NCBI RefSeq assembly: GCF_000982415.1
Contig: NZ_LANI01000025.1
Span: forward strand, 16,324-80,323
Direction of reading: 5' to 3'
Source of the DNA: Kiloniella litopenaei
Lineage (GTDB): Bacteria; Pseudomonadota; Alphaproteobacteria; Kiloniellales; Kiloniellaceae
DNA: 64,000 nt
The notes below the pieces were generated by a model. It had not been told where the DNA came from. It searched no databases and was given only the letters and a program-made list of their open reading frames with translations. Both the position numbers and the translations under genes were made by a program. Shown here piece by piece: positions 8,998 to 17,592 of the stretch (position 1 is the stretch's first letter; each line of letters opens with the position of its first letter).

Positions 8998-10536
8998 ATG
9001 GTTGGTAAGCCAATTAATACGCCATTACTAGATTTGGTTTTGGATAGAACCAGTAGTGATTCCCTCCAAAGTCAGCTTTTTTCTCAACTGAGAGAAATGG
9101 TGTTAAGTGGCCGATTGCAATCAGGGGAAAGGTTGCCGTCAACCCGTGCCTTGGCAAAAGAGTTGGCGTGTTCTCGAAATACAGTATTGGGGGCTTTTGA
9201 CCAGTTACTTGCCGAGGGATATCTGGAAGGTCAAAGTGGTTCGGGCACTTATATTTCCAATGAGTTACCTGATGACATCGGGTTGGTGCCCGCAAAAACA
9301 TCTTCTTATTCACAAGTACCCCCCAGCATTGGACAACGAGGGCTTTCCAGACGTGGGGAGCACTTGGCCATAATGCAAAAAGAGAAACGAGCTCATAAAA
9401 ACTATCCGGCATTTTCTCCGGGGATGACGGATGTTGAATCTTTTCCTTTCCCGCTTTGGGCGCGTTCTCTTTCTCGTACCTGGCGTTATCCAAAGGATGA
9501 CTTGCTTCGGAATCCTGATCCTTGTGGGTACATTCCTCTGCGGAAAGAAATTGCCGATTATTTACGTGTCGCCCGGGGAATAAAATGTGATTGGCAGCAA
9601 GTCATGATCACATCCGGTGCCCGGCAAGCTACTGACTTCATGGCACGGATTTTGTTGGATTCAGGAGATACGGCCTGGTTTGAAGAGCCTGGTTATCCGG
9701 GACTGAAGGGGCCTTTGCATTCCGCCGGAATAGAGATGGCCTTTGTCCCAGTTGATGATGAAGGCTTGTCTGTTCAAACGGGGCGTTCGATGGCAAAAAA
9801 TGCCCGAATGGCAGTTGTTTCGCCATCTCATCAATACCCATTAGGGATCGTGATGTCGCTAAGACGACGGCTAGAGCTTCTTGACTGGGCCGAAGAAAAT
9901 GACGCGTGGATATTGGAAGACGATTATGAAAGTGAATTCAGATTTTCCGGTAAGCCGATCTCTTCGTTGCAGGGACTGGAAGCAGAAAGAAGGGGGCATT
10001 TGAAAGGGGCGTCCCGGGTTGTTTATCTCGGTTCATTTTCCAAAGTGCTGTTTCATGTTCTACGTCTGGGGTATCTCGTTGTGCCTGATCATCTGGTTGA
10101 TGCTGTCAGGTCTGCGCGGATGCTGATGGATGAACGTTCTTCTTTGTTGGCCCAACCTGCTCTTGCGGATTTCATGGCCGAAGGTCATTTTTCATCACAT
10201 ATCAGGCGTATGAGAAAGGTTTATGCACAACGTCAAAAAATGCTTGTTGATGGTATAGAAGAATATTTATCTGATTATCTGGAAATCAATCCAAATATTG
10301 CCGGATTACACATTACTGCCTATTTCACGGATAAGGCAGATAAAAGAACGACAGATCGTGAAGTTGTTGCCGCAGCAGACAAAATGAACATCTCGGCGTC
10401 TCCCCTGTCTCTTTTTTATAATAATAAATCAGTTGCCAGACAGGGACTGTTGATGGGGTATGGTGCATGCCGACAGGGCGAGATTGAATCCGGCTGTAAG
10501 CGATTGGCGTCGGTGTTTAAAAAGCTAACGGAGTAG
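8998..10536 (+). CDS. MocR/PdxR-type GntR-aminotransferase transcriptional regulator
   Basis: This 512-residue regulator fuses an N-terminal GntR winged HTH (LPSTRALAKELACSRNTVLG, about residues 40-65) to a fold-type I aminotransferase domain. The PLP lysine is in GSFSKVLFHVLRLGYLVVP near residue 348, and ILEDDYESEF near 305 carries the PLP-pyridine aspartate. MocR proteins sense PLP or an amino-acid adduct of it and often control vitamin B6, GABA or transport genes. The divergent EamA exporter is the likely target. No pdxST genes are nearby, so a PdxR role is not supported. Confidence 0.9.
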   Translation: MVGKPINTPLLDLVLDRTSSDSLQSQLFSQLREMVLSGRLQSGERLPSTRALAKELACSRNTVLGAFDQLLAEGYLEGQSGSGTYISNELPDDIGLVPAKTSSYSQVPPSIGQRGLSRRGEHLAIMQKEKRAHKNYPAFSPGMTDVESFPFPLWARSLSRTWRYPKDDLLRNPDPCGYIPLRKEIADYLRVARGIKCDWQQVMITSGARQATDFMARILLDSGDTAWFEEPGYPGLKGPLHSAGIEMAFVPVDDEGLSVQTGRSMAKNARMAVVSPSHQYPLGIVMSLRRRLELLDWAEENDAWILEDDYESEFRFSGKPISSLQGLEAERRGHLKGASRVVYLGSFSKVLFHVLRLGYLVVPDHLVDAVRSARMLMDERSSLLAQPALADFMAEGHFSSHIRRMRKVYAQRQKMLVDGIEEYLSDYLEINPNIAGLHITAYFTDKADKRTTDREVVAAADKMNISASPLSLFYNNKSVARQGLLMGYGACRQGEIESGCKRLASVFKKLTE

Positions 10537-10688
10537 GTTGAACATTTTATCGTTTTGATCATTTTGGCAATACTGTGGACCTATGCTTTTCTTTTTTTAT
10601 TTCCCGCTGTACACATAAATGCCGACATAAATGTATTGGTATATTCTGGGGCGTGATTGGCAATCTTAGCCCTATCAATGGTGAACAG

Positions 10689-11477
10689 ATGAAACCCTTA
10701 AGTGATTTTCCTCAGGCTGAAAAAAGCCAAATTCGTTACGTTCTGACAGACATTGACGATACAGTGACGACCGATGGTTTGCTGCGTGCAGAAAGTTACG
10801 CCGCTTTGGAGAGCTTGAACAAAGCGGGGTTTAAAGTTGTTCCTATTACGGGTCGGCCAGCTGGATGGTGTGATCATTTTGCCCGAATGTGGCCTGTGGA
10901 TGCGATTGTTGGTGAGAATGGCGCATTTTACTTTCGCTATGACCATCATGCCAAAAAAATGACCTGTCGCTTTTGGAAAGAAGAAAAAGAGCGAGCAGAA
11001 GATCGCAAGCGTATTAATCAGTTGCGTCAGTCAATTCCCCTCAAAGTTCCAGGGGCTGGGATCGCATCCGATCAAGACTATCGGGTCGCCGACCTTGCGG
11101 TGGATTTTTGTGAAGATGTTGTTCCCTTGGGACAGGAATCAATTGATAAAATTGTCTCTCTGTTTGAAGAGGCGGGCGCGAAAGCCAAAGTTAGCTCAAT
11201 TCATGTGAATGGGTGGTTTGGGAATTATGATAAACTGTCCATGACAGAAGTCTTGTTTCAAGAGGCTTATGGCCAGAAGCTGGATCAGGTTTTGGATCAG
11301 GTTATTTTTTCTGGCGATTCACCAAATGATTCCCCCATGTTTGCCCGATTCCCGCATTCGGTTGGTGTTGCGAATGTGCAAGATTTTGTTGGCAGGATGT
11401 CACATAACCCGACATGGATTACACGCGAACGAAGCGGTAAAGGCTTTGTCGAGCTGGCGAACATGTTGTTGGGTTGA
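10689..11477 (+). CDS. HAD-superfamily hydrolase (mannosyl-3-phosphoglycerate/sucrose phosphatase-like)
   Basis: The reading frame is open from 10575, but the ATG at 10689 gives a 262-residue protein that begins just before the first HAD motif, and the upstream 38 residues look non-coding. Motif I is VLTDIDDTVTTDG near residue 18; motif II lies in VVPITGRPAGWCD; motif IV is FSGDSPNDSPMFARF near 210. A Cof-type IIB cap lies between. This combination resembles MPGP and trehalose/sucrose phosphatases, but the sugar-phosphate substrate cannot be read off. The stop codon overlaps the start of the downstream LysR gene, implying translational coupling. Confidence 0.8.
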   Translation: MKPLSDFPQAEKSQIRYVLTDIDDTVTTDGLLRAESYAALESLNKAGFKVVPITGRPAGWCDHFARMWPVDAIVGENGAFYFRYDHHAKKMTCRFWKEEKERAEDRKRINQLRQSIPLKVPGAGIASDQDYRVADLAVDFCEDVVPLGQESIDKIVSLFEEAGAKAKVSSIHVNGWFGNYDKLSMTEVLFQEAYGQKLDQVLDQVIFSGDSPNDSPMFARFPHSVGVANVQDFVGRMSHNPTWITRERSGKGFVELANMLLG

Positions 11478-12436
11478 TGTCTGATTTTGATCTTGATCTT
11501 CGTGCGCTGGATATTTTTGTCACTGTTGTAGAAACGGGTGGAATGACAGCCGCCTCAGAGCACAAGGAGATTTCTCAGTCTGCTGTTTCCCAAGCTGTGG
11601 GTGCTCTTGAGCGAAAAATGGCCGTGCAGCTTATGGATCGCTCGGTGCGTCCTCCGGCCTTGACCCCGGCTGGGCGAACTTTGTTTGAACGCGCCAAATC
11701 CTTGTTGGACACAGCGCGGGAAACATCTTTCCTTGTCAGGGCATATCAACAAAGATCGCTACCAAGACTTAATATTGGAATGGTTGATTCCTTCGGGACG
11801 ACGGTTGGCCCTCATCTTGTCAGGGGGCTTATGGATGAAGCAGTGGAATGGTCCGTTTGGTCGGGGCTGACAAAGCTTCATTTCAAGCGGCTTTTTACGC
11901 GCGAAGTTGATGTGGTCATAACCGAAGGTAGCATTCCATCAGATGAACGCATTATTTCGCACCGCTTGTTACAAGAACCGTTTGTTTTGGCGTTACCCGG
12001 GAATTATCAAAAGCCCGTTGAAAGTCTGAATCAATTGAATTTGGATTTACCATTGGTACGATATAGTTCTCGGTCATTGACCGGGATTAATATTGAGAAT
12101 CATCTGAGGTCACTTGATATAATTGCACGGCGACGTTTTGAATTTGATACGGCAGATACGACCCTGGCGATGGTTGCCGTAGGCATTGGTTGGGCTATTA
12201 CGACGCCCTTGTGTCTGTTACAGGCTAAAACGCACCTGAACAATATCCGTTGTGAACCACTGCCAGGTCCTGCTTTTTCGCGCAGCTTGATGCTGGCCAC
12301 GCGTCGTCATGAACTTGAATCGCTGCAAAAGATGATAAGCGATATATCTCGCGATACTCTCACACAAAAGTGCATGCCGGAAATCGCGCAGTTTGCACCG
12401 TGGGTCATAGACGACATTGAAATAGGCGAAGCGTAA
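11477..12436 (+). CDS. LysR family transcriptional regulator
   Basis: This 319-residue protein has an N-terminal HTH (GGMTAASEHKEISQSAVSQA at about residues 22-41, then LERKMAVQLMDR) and a C-terminal type 2 periplasmic-binding-like effector domain. The ATG at 11477 shares its first base with the last base of the upstream HAD stop codon, so I prefer it over the TTG three bases earlier. Translational coupling to a sugar-phosphatase-like gene is unusual for LysR regulators. The effector and targets are unknown. Confidence 0.9.
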   Translation: MSDFDLDLRALDIFVTVVETGGMTAASEHKEISQSAVSQAVGALERKMAVQLMDRSVRPPALTPAGRTLFERAKSLLDTARETSFLVRAYQQRSLPRLNIGMVDSFGTTVGPHLVRGLMDEAVEWSVWSGLTKLHFKRLFTREVDVVITEGSIPSDERIISHRLLQEPFVLALPGNYQKPVESLNQLNLDLPLVRYSSRSLTGINIENHLRSLDIIARRRFEFDTADTTLAMVAVGIGWAITTPLCLLQAKTHLNNIRCEPLPGPAFSRSLMLATRRHELESLQKMISDISRDTLTQKCMPEIAQFAPWVIDDIEIGEA

Positions 12437-12451
12437 CAACGCGAGAATCTT

Positions 12452-12471
12452 CAGGCTGACGCCTGGTTTTT
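12452..12471 (+). terminator. Weak rho-independent terminator after LysR gene
   Basis: The inverted repeat CAGGC (12452-12456) and GCCTG (12461-12465) with a 4-nt loop is followed by GTTTTT. The short stem and T-run 16 bp after the stop codon fit a modest intrinsic terminator. Confidence 0.55.
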
Positions 12472-12513
12472 ATAAAGATACTCACAAACAGATAATAAGT
12501 CAGCGCAGGTGCT

Positions 12514-13071
12514 CTAGCCGGCTTCCCGCATGGATTTGATATAGCCAAGGGCGTAGTCAATACCGGACCATGCTGTCACAGCCGTTGCAATTGCCAATAG
12601 CCAGAACGATACCTGAACCGTATCCATATACTGGCTGAAAAAACCGCTTAGGGCATAGAGACCGACGGTCCAGACCTGTGCACAGGCCTGTACGATGGCT
12701 TTTATCTTGCCGCTGGACCTTGCGGCCATGGTAAAACCTTGCTGCTGGGCAAAGATTCGCAAATAAGAAACAACGATGTCACGGGTGATGATAATGGCGA
12801 CGAACCATACTGGAATCCAGCCGATACCCAGAAAGCCGATAAAGACCATAGCACGATAGAGGCTGTCGCTCATGGGATCGATGATCATGCCAAGTTTGGT
12901 GACCTGACCATAACGACGGGCGATATGACCGTCTGCCATGTCTGAAATCTCTGCAATCATCATGACAACAATCGCTGCAAGTAAATATGCCTGCGTTCCC
13001 TGAAGGAGAAGATAAATGACGATAAAACCTGCGCCACTTCTAAACACACTAAGCCAATTGGGAAGATTCAT
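12514..13071 (-). CDS. CDP-alcohol phosphatidyltransferase (PgsA-like)
   Basis: This 185-residue membrane protein contains the complete CDP-alcohol phosphotransferase motif DG-x2-AR-x8-G-x3-D-x3-D starting at DGHIARRYG near residue 47. It has about five hydrophobic segments. The family transfers a phosphatidyl group from CDP-diacylglycerol to an alcohol such as glycerol-3-phosphate. The length fits PgsA, though the true acceptor alcohol cannot be decided from sequence alone. Confidence 0.85.
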   Translation of the reverse strand: MNLPNWLSVFRSGAGFIVIYLLLQGTQAYLLAAIVVMMIAEISDMADGHIARRYGQVTKLGMIIDPMSDSLYRAMVFIGFLGIGWIPVWFVAIIITRDIVVSYLRIFAQQQGFTMAARSSGKIKAIVQACAQVWTVGLYALSGFFSQYMDTVQVSFWLLAIATAVTAWSGIDYALGYIKSMREAG

Positions 13072-13269
13072 GCTGTTGCTGCCCTTTGCATGAGATAGTT
13101 TTAAGGTCCTCTGGTTTCCGCTATCTCGCGAAAGGCGGATTTTTGTCCGTGGACTATAGATAATTTTGGTTTATAACAGTCGCTAAGAGCGGTCACAAGG
13201 ACCATAAAAAAAGATCGTTAAAAAACGATACGAAAAAGGTGGTAACAGAGGGCGTTTGTAAAAAACTAA

Positions 13270-13890
13270 ATGAGATTCTGGTTTAAGAAGAAAATTCACG
13301 CCCGAAATAAGAAGGAAACCATTGCTGGTTTGCTTCGTCTTCTCTATTTCCGTCTCGTAATCCCCGTTTTACGATCTGTTGACCAGCCCGAAATCGTTGC
13401 CCGAGGCGTTATGATGGGCTTGGCACTTGGCATGACACCAACGGTTGGTATTCAGCTTTATAGTGTTTTTATTGTCTGGTGGCTTTGCCGATATGTCGTC
13501 AAATGGCAATTTAGTCTGATTATTGCGATGGCCTGGTCCTGGCTTTCTAATCCCATTACCATGATACCGCTGTATTATCTTTATTATATAACAGGGCGCT
13601 TGATGCTGCTCGATTTTGATGGTGAGCAGGATTTTGAGAGCTTTTCGCGTATGATGGGGGAACATCTAACGCTGGAAGGTGGTATATGGGAAACTATTGT
13701 CGAGGTTTCTCACTTTATGCTGGAACAGGTCGGAACCTCAATTTTAGTTGGGTTTATACCCTATAGCTTGGGGTTAGGTGCTTTGGGCTATTGGATATCT
13801 TTTAAATTAGCGACACGCTATGCCGAGGCTCGTAAGAGGCGTCTTGCAGGATCCCGCGAAAAGCTTAAAAACTCTGAACAAGAGAACTAA
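13270..13890 (+). CDS. DUF2062 domain membrane protein
   Basis: This 206-residue protein has a basic N-terminus and three or four hydrophobic segments. The central features match DUF2062: GVMMGLALGMTPTVGIQ (about residues 47-63) and AWSWLSNPITMIPLYYLYY (about 94-112). The family is common in proteobacteria but has no established function. The gene is divergent from the phosphatidyltransferase gene. Confidence 0.82.
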   Translation: MRFWFKKKIHARNKKETIAGLLRLLYFRLVIPVLRSVDQPEIVARGVMMGLALGMTPTVGIQLYSVFIVWWLCRYVVKWQFSLIIAMAWSWLSNPITMIPLYYLYYITGRLMLLDFDGEQDFESFSRMMGEHLTLEGGIWETIVEVSHFMLEQVGTSILVGFIPYSLGLGALGYWISFKLATRYAEARKRRLAGSREKLKNSEQEN

Positions 13891-13906
13891 ACTTCATTCA
13901 AAAATG

Positions 13907-13993
13907 CCTGAAAAGAATAAGCCAACCCAGAAATGAATAAACCGATAAGGGGCGAATGGGGTTTGGTTTCGCTGACTTATCGGCTTATTCAGG
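13907..13993. repeat. Nested inverted repeats between convergent genes
   Basis: CCGATAAG (13942-13949) pairs with CTTATCGG (13976-13983), enclosing a smaller GCGAA/TTCGC pair. It is flanked by AATAAG (13916-13921) pairing with CTTATT (13984-13989) and CCTG (13907-13910) with CAGG (13990-13993). Together these give a long imperfect stem between the convergent DUF2062 and DUF1344 genes. It may terminate transcription from both sides, but there is no clear T-run. Confidence 0.5.
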
Positions 13994-14030
13994 TAACGAT
14001 GTGTGCTTGTTTGCTCAACAAGCTGATAGA

Positions 14031-14285
14031 TTAAGAAGCTGGTGCAATGTTTGTTACCAGATTTTTGCCTTCTTTCTCATCATAAGTCAGAACAACTTCT
14101 GTACCTGGCTCCAGACCTTCTACTGTCAGGCCGTTGACAAGCTCCATCACAGTACCGTTTTCAAGAATAATTGTGTTTGTTGCCGGATCTGCGGTCATTA
14201 CACGACCTGTCATTTCAGCAGCACTTGCGATTGATGCAGATGCGATAAGACCAAGAGCAATAACACTGGAAATTAATTTTTTCAT
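14031..14285 (-). CDS. Small secreted DUF1344-like protein
   Basis: Starting at the ATG at 14283-14285, the protein is 84 residues with a clear Sec signal peptide (MKKLISSVIALGLIASASIASA, cleavage near residue 22-23). The mature part, roughly 60 residues, is a single beta-rich domain with ATNTIILENGTVMELVNGL and GTEVVLTYDEKEGKN, matching DUF1344 periplasmic proteins. The frame is open 14 codons further upstream, but the signal peptide fixes the start. The function is unknown. Confidence 0.82.
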   Translation of the reverse strand: MKKLISSVIALGLIASASIASAAEMTGRVMTADPATNTIILENGTVMELVNGLTVEGLEPGTEVVLTYDEKEGKNLVTNIAPAS

Positions 14286-14577
14286 TGTCTGTTCCTTTGT
14301 TGACAAATTGATTGCGTCGATAAGCAAAAGTTAAGTTCTCGCCGGGCATTTGAGAAGGAACAAGAAGAGGACAAAGTTGGGTACATCTTTCGAGCATTCC
14401 TGTGTCAGAAAAGGGGTAAGTGTCTGAAATATGGCAACTATCGTCTATTGTCGCCACGATCTCTTCTGAAACAAGGCAGCGGGATGACATTCCATTAATT
14501 ACTTGCCATAATTAAGTCACTTTTATTTTGCAAGTTAGTTGGGTATTTGATCAAAACCACACTAAAAGGAAATTTGA

Positions 14578-15003
14578 ATGACTGAAAAAATCGAAGGTGG
14601 GTGTCTGTGTGGCCAGGTCCGATATCAGGCGAATTGTACAAAGCCGCTTTTTAAAGTGAATTGCCATTGTCGCGATTGTCAAAGATTGAGCGGGAGCCCT
14701 TATGTGGCGTTGGTGGGGGTGAAGGAAACCAGCTTTACTGTCACAGGGGATTTGAATTGCTTTGAGCATCAGGGCGGAAGTGGTGGTGCGATGAAAAGCT
14801 ATTGCTGTTCGAAATGTAACAGCCGAATCTACGGGACCCCGGAAATTGCGAAAGGGATGGTTTTGATTATAGCAATGAGCCTGGATAAACCTGAATCCTA
14901 TTCAGCTGACGCAGATATGTTTGTTAAACAGGCTGTGTCTTGGGATATAATGAATAGTGAAATTCCAAAGTTTGACGGCAGCATGTTTAAACGAGGGGGA
15001 TAA
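14578..15003 (+). CDS. GFA family zinc protein (glutathione-dependent formaldehyde-activating-like)
   Basis: This 141-residue protein has the zinc ligands of the GFA/CENP-V fold: GGCLCGQVRYQ (about residues 7-17), NCHCRDCQRLSGSPY (about 29-43) and CCSKCNSRIYG (about 76-86). Most family members have unknown substrates despite the name, so no reaction is claimed. AAAAGGAAA just upstream serves as the ribosome binding site. The stop codon is 3 bp before the DUF2461 gene, with which it is probably co-transcribed. Confidence 0.88.
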   Translation: MTEKIEGGCLCGQVRYQANCTKPLFKVNCHCRDCQRLSGSPYVALVGVKETSFTVTGDLNCFEHQGGSGGAMKSYCCSKCNSRIYGTPEIAKGMVLIIAMSLDKPESYSADADMFVKQAVSWDIMNSEIPKFDGSMFKRGG

Positions 15004-15006
15004 AAA

Positions 15007-15702
15007 ATGAGCACTGACTTTCCCGGCTTTCCCAAAGCAGGGTTTGAGTTTCTGGAAGATCTAAAAGAAAACAACACTCGGGATTGGTTCGCTGAAAACA
15101 AAGCGCGCTATCGGGAAACGTTACAGGATCATTTACTGGATTTTATTCAGGCAATGGTCGAGCCTTTAGCCGAAATTACCCCTCATTTTGTGGCCGATGC
15201 CCGTCGTAATGGCGGGTCGATGTTCAGAATTCATCGTGATATCAGATTTTCGAAAGACAAGCGGCCCTATAAAGAGCATGCGGCGTGTCATTTCCGTCAT
15301 TCGTTGGGCCGGGATGCCCATGCACCGGGTTTCTATGTTCATCTGGCAACGGATGAAGTGCTGTATGGCGGCGGAATCTGGATGCCGCCAAGTGATGCGC
15401 TTTATATGATCAGGCGGGCAATCGTTGATCGTCCGAAAGAATGGGACAAGGTTTTATCAGATCCGGCGATCCGCGATGTTTTTGGCGAAATCGGTGGCGA
15501 TGGGCTCAAGCGTCCGCCAAAAGGTTTTTCAGCTGACGAGCTACATATTGAGGATCTCAAACGCAAAACCTTTTTCCTGATGCACCGGACAACACCCAAA
15601 GCAGCTCAACGTCCCGAGTTTTTAAACGAAGTTGTTGAAGGCTTTAAAACGGCCGCGCCGCTGATGAGATTTCTGTGTAAGGCCGTTGACGTTCCTTTTT
15701 AG
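15007..15702 (+). CDS. DUF2461 family protein
   Basis: This 231-residue protein begins FPGFPKAGFEFLEDLKENNT and continues NRDWF-like WFAENKARY, and contains RRNGGSMFRIHRDIRFSKDK, all typical of the DUF2461 (TIGR02453) family of unknown function. Its ribosome binding site GAGGGG lies inside the end of the GFA gene, suggesting an operon. It is the last ordinary gene before the AT-rich island. Confidence 0.85.
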   Translation: MSTDFPGFPKAGFEFLEDLKENNTRDWFAENKARYRETLQDHLLDFIQAMVEPLAEITPHFVADARRNGGSMFRIHRDIRFSKDKRPYKEHAACHFRHSLGRDAHAPGFYVHLATDEVLYGGGIWMPPSDALYMIRRAIVDRPKEWDKVLSDPAIRDVFGEIGGDGLKRPPKGFSADELHIEDLKRKTFFLMHRTTPKAAQRPEFLNEVVEGFKTAAPLMRFLCKAVDVPF

Positions 15703-15932
15703 GTGGTATCAATCAGAATAGCTAGGTCTAACGAAATGCAATCATCTGTCTCAAACCATAATACTTGCGACTAATAAATCAGACCATGATTTATAGCTAC
15801 TTAGTTCCATTAGCCGACGTTCGGCTATTGAATATTAATACCATAATTAGGGGGAATTTTTAATTTTATAAACTGATTATTTATTTTAAAGGGAGGACCA
15901 GTTATGTTGAATTATTATTATAAATCATTGAG
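15703..15932. other. Left junction of the AT-rich island, with hairpins and an orphan ribosome binding site
   Basis: The first 100 bp hold ATAAATCA (15774-15781) pairing with TGATTTAT (15787-15794), and AGCCGA (15812-15817) pairing with TCGGCT (15821-15826). Further on, a strong Shine-Dalgarno GGGAGG (15891-15896) is followed 7 bp later by an ATG at 15904. The resulting frame stops after 10 codons at 15936, overlapping the end of the minus-strand nuclease gene. This could be a gene cut off when the island inserted, a leader peptide, or chance. Confidence 0.4.
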
Positions 15933-17345
15933 TTAAAGCTGTATCAAAAAGCGGTAAATCTCGACCATAGCAAAGGTATCCATCTCACAGTATGAAAGAA
16001 GCGCTTTCGCTTGAATTTTAGTTTCTATTTCTGGAAAAGCAATCATTTTCTCCCATGCGTCCATAGCAGAAGTGCCATCTTGTATATTTAACTCCTTAAA
16101 ATCAAGATGAGGACAAATAATAGGTAATACTTTCTTGATCGATGTCGAGCCGTCAAAATGTGCATCAACATAAGCTAATTTAAACACATCCTCCAGATTA
16201 ACCAGCCGGGAATTTATGTCATTTAGGAAGTTACGTTTTTCGGGATACCATTTTGCCATTTCCTGATTTTGCTTTCTTTCGAATGATGCATGCCAAGAAA
16301 CAATGCTTCCAGTTTCTCCAAAATCCTCTTCCATCTGCTCAATTAAATTTAATGGTAATTTTGCTTCATGTTGCAAAAAATCCTTATGAGTTAAAGTTCC
16401 ATCTTTTTCTAGAATATGAAGTGAGTATTGGATTGGAAAATGTTTGTGTGGTGAAACTCCATCAATCAAGGGAACTGCGGAGGCATATGTTTCGTAGTCA
16501 AAAAAATACAGTGGATATTGATATTCCTTCAGGGTGTCCGATATTTCGGTTCTATCAATTTGAGGCTCCCCTGATTGTGCAGATCTTAATACGCGGGTTT
16601 GTATTTCCGACAGTAAATAATTAACTGGTACATCCTGTAAATTCATTATCCCTGCCATTAAAAATTCTTTCCGTTTTTTCGGGCTTAGCCTTGGCAAGTT
16701 ATATATGGATTGATTTGATATATCCGGATTGAAATACTCAAAGGTATCACAGTGATGAGCTTTTGACTTGTAGATACAGCTACACCTTTTCAGGTCAATT
16801 TTAGCCTTAGCCAAAAGATGTAAAGCTTGATTTATTTCTGTAGAAGTTTCTGCGTAGATTTTACGCACCTCATCAGTTACATCTTCGAAGATGAGTAAAG
16901 ATTTTGGATTTATAGCTCCTTTACGTACATATTTTCCATTTAAATAAATGAGAATTATCTTATCTATTTTTTGGCCACTTCTTTCAGCTGTAATAGTTTG
17001 GAAACAGGCGTCTTTTATATGATTATTATTTCCACTTTTCTTTATGCTAGTAGAGGACTTAACTTCATATAAACAAGTTTGACTCTTGGCATTAACCTCA
17101 AAACAGTCGATTTTTGTTAACAGGCCGTCATTCGACCGAAAGGTTTTATGATAACTTATAGTGCTATTTCTTGAGGCTTCGAAAAGAGTGTGTACGTACT
17201 CCATAACTTCGTCACTCTCGCGAGTCAGCTTTTGCATAAAAGCAGTGAAATTACCGTCTGGATAATTTTCATTATCTTTCTTGTACACCCAAAAGGATTT
17301 TGGACAGCTCAAGTAATGAATGAAATTTGTCTTCGTAAGTTCCAT
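15933..17345 (-). CDS. DUF2779-like nuclease: Cas4-like PD-(D/E)XK domain plus DEDD exonuclease domain
   Basis: This 470-residue protein has an N-terminal PD-(D/E)XK region with KIDCFE (D80) and YEVKSS (E94, K96). Cysteines at 14 (YLSCPKSFW), 188, 190 and 199 match the split four-cysteine iron-sulfur site of Cas4/AddB nucleases. The C-terminal half has a DEDD-type 3'-5' exonuclease pattern: FFDYETY (D283, E285), SWHASFER near 351, and YCEMD (D456, the DEDDy form). This layout fits DUF2779 proteins, annotated as RecB-like nucleases of unknown role. It lies downstream of the two reverse transcriptases on the same strand and shares their AT-rich codon use, so it may belong to the same defence island. 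There is no clear Shine-Dalgarno before the ATG at 17343-17345. Confidence 0.72.
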   Translation of the reverse strand: MELTKTNFIHYLSCPKSFWVYKKDNENYPDGNFTAFMQKLTRESDEVMEYVHTLFEASRNSTISYHKTFRSNDGLLTKIDCFEVNAKSQTCLYEVKSSTSIKKSGNNNHIKDACFQTITAERSGQKIDKIILIYLNGKYVRKGAINPKSLLIFEDVTDEVRKIYAETSTEINQALHLLAKAKIDLKRCSCIYKSKAHHCDTFEYFNPDISNQSIYNLPRLSPKKRKEFLMAGIMNLQDVPVNYLLSEIQTRVLRSAQSGEPQIDRTEISDTLKEYQYPLYFFDYETYASAVPLIDGVSPHKHFPIQYSLHILEKDGTLTHKDFLQHEAKLPLNLIEQMEEDFGETGSIVSWHASFERKQNQEMAKWYPEKRNFLNDINSRLVNLEDVFKLAYVDAHFDGSTSIKKVLPIICPHLDFKELNIQDGTSAMDAWEKMIAFPEIETKIQAKALLSYCEMDTFAMVEIYRFLIQL

Positions 17346-17458
17346 ATTTTTGCTATCATTCGAATTAACATAAATCAGGCCACCCAGAATTTCTTAATTC
17401 TCCCTATTTTTAGTTAGGTAATGATTAGGCCCTTGTAAAATCAAAGCTGGGAAACTGC

Positions 17459-17592
17459 AAAAAAGGGAGTAAATATGCTTAAAGCGGCTCACCATGGCCG
17501 CTTTAATTGGTTATGCTGTTTTAATCCAGCAATACCATACGCATGTGTGTGAACTGTCTAGGACAATCCGTAAGTTAGGTGATTGCGTAAAT
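17459..17592 (-). ncRNA. Candidate DRT3 noncoding RNA with CACACACA tract
   Basis: This 134-nt stretch directly follows the second reverse transcriptase gene on the same strand and contains no gene. Read on the minus strand it has a short hairpin (TGTC/GACA, 17555-17565), then an unpaired CACACACA tract (17544-17551), then a stem of two 10-nt arms (17527-17536 with 17509-17518, two mismatches). Next comes a perfect 10-bp stem TTAAAGCGGC/GCCGCTTTAA (17479-17488 with 17497-17506, 8-nt loop), and finally a run of six T at 17459-17464. DRT3 systems are known to include a noncoding RNA. As I recall from recent work, an ACACAC stretch in it templates poly(GT) synthesis by Drt3a. The ends are approximate. 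Confidence 0.6.

Noticed and set aside
9014..9493. A 159-codon minus-strand frame
   Set aside because: It is antisense to the MocR regulator's HTH region and has no independent support.
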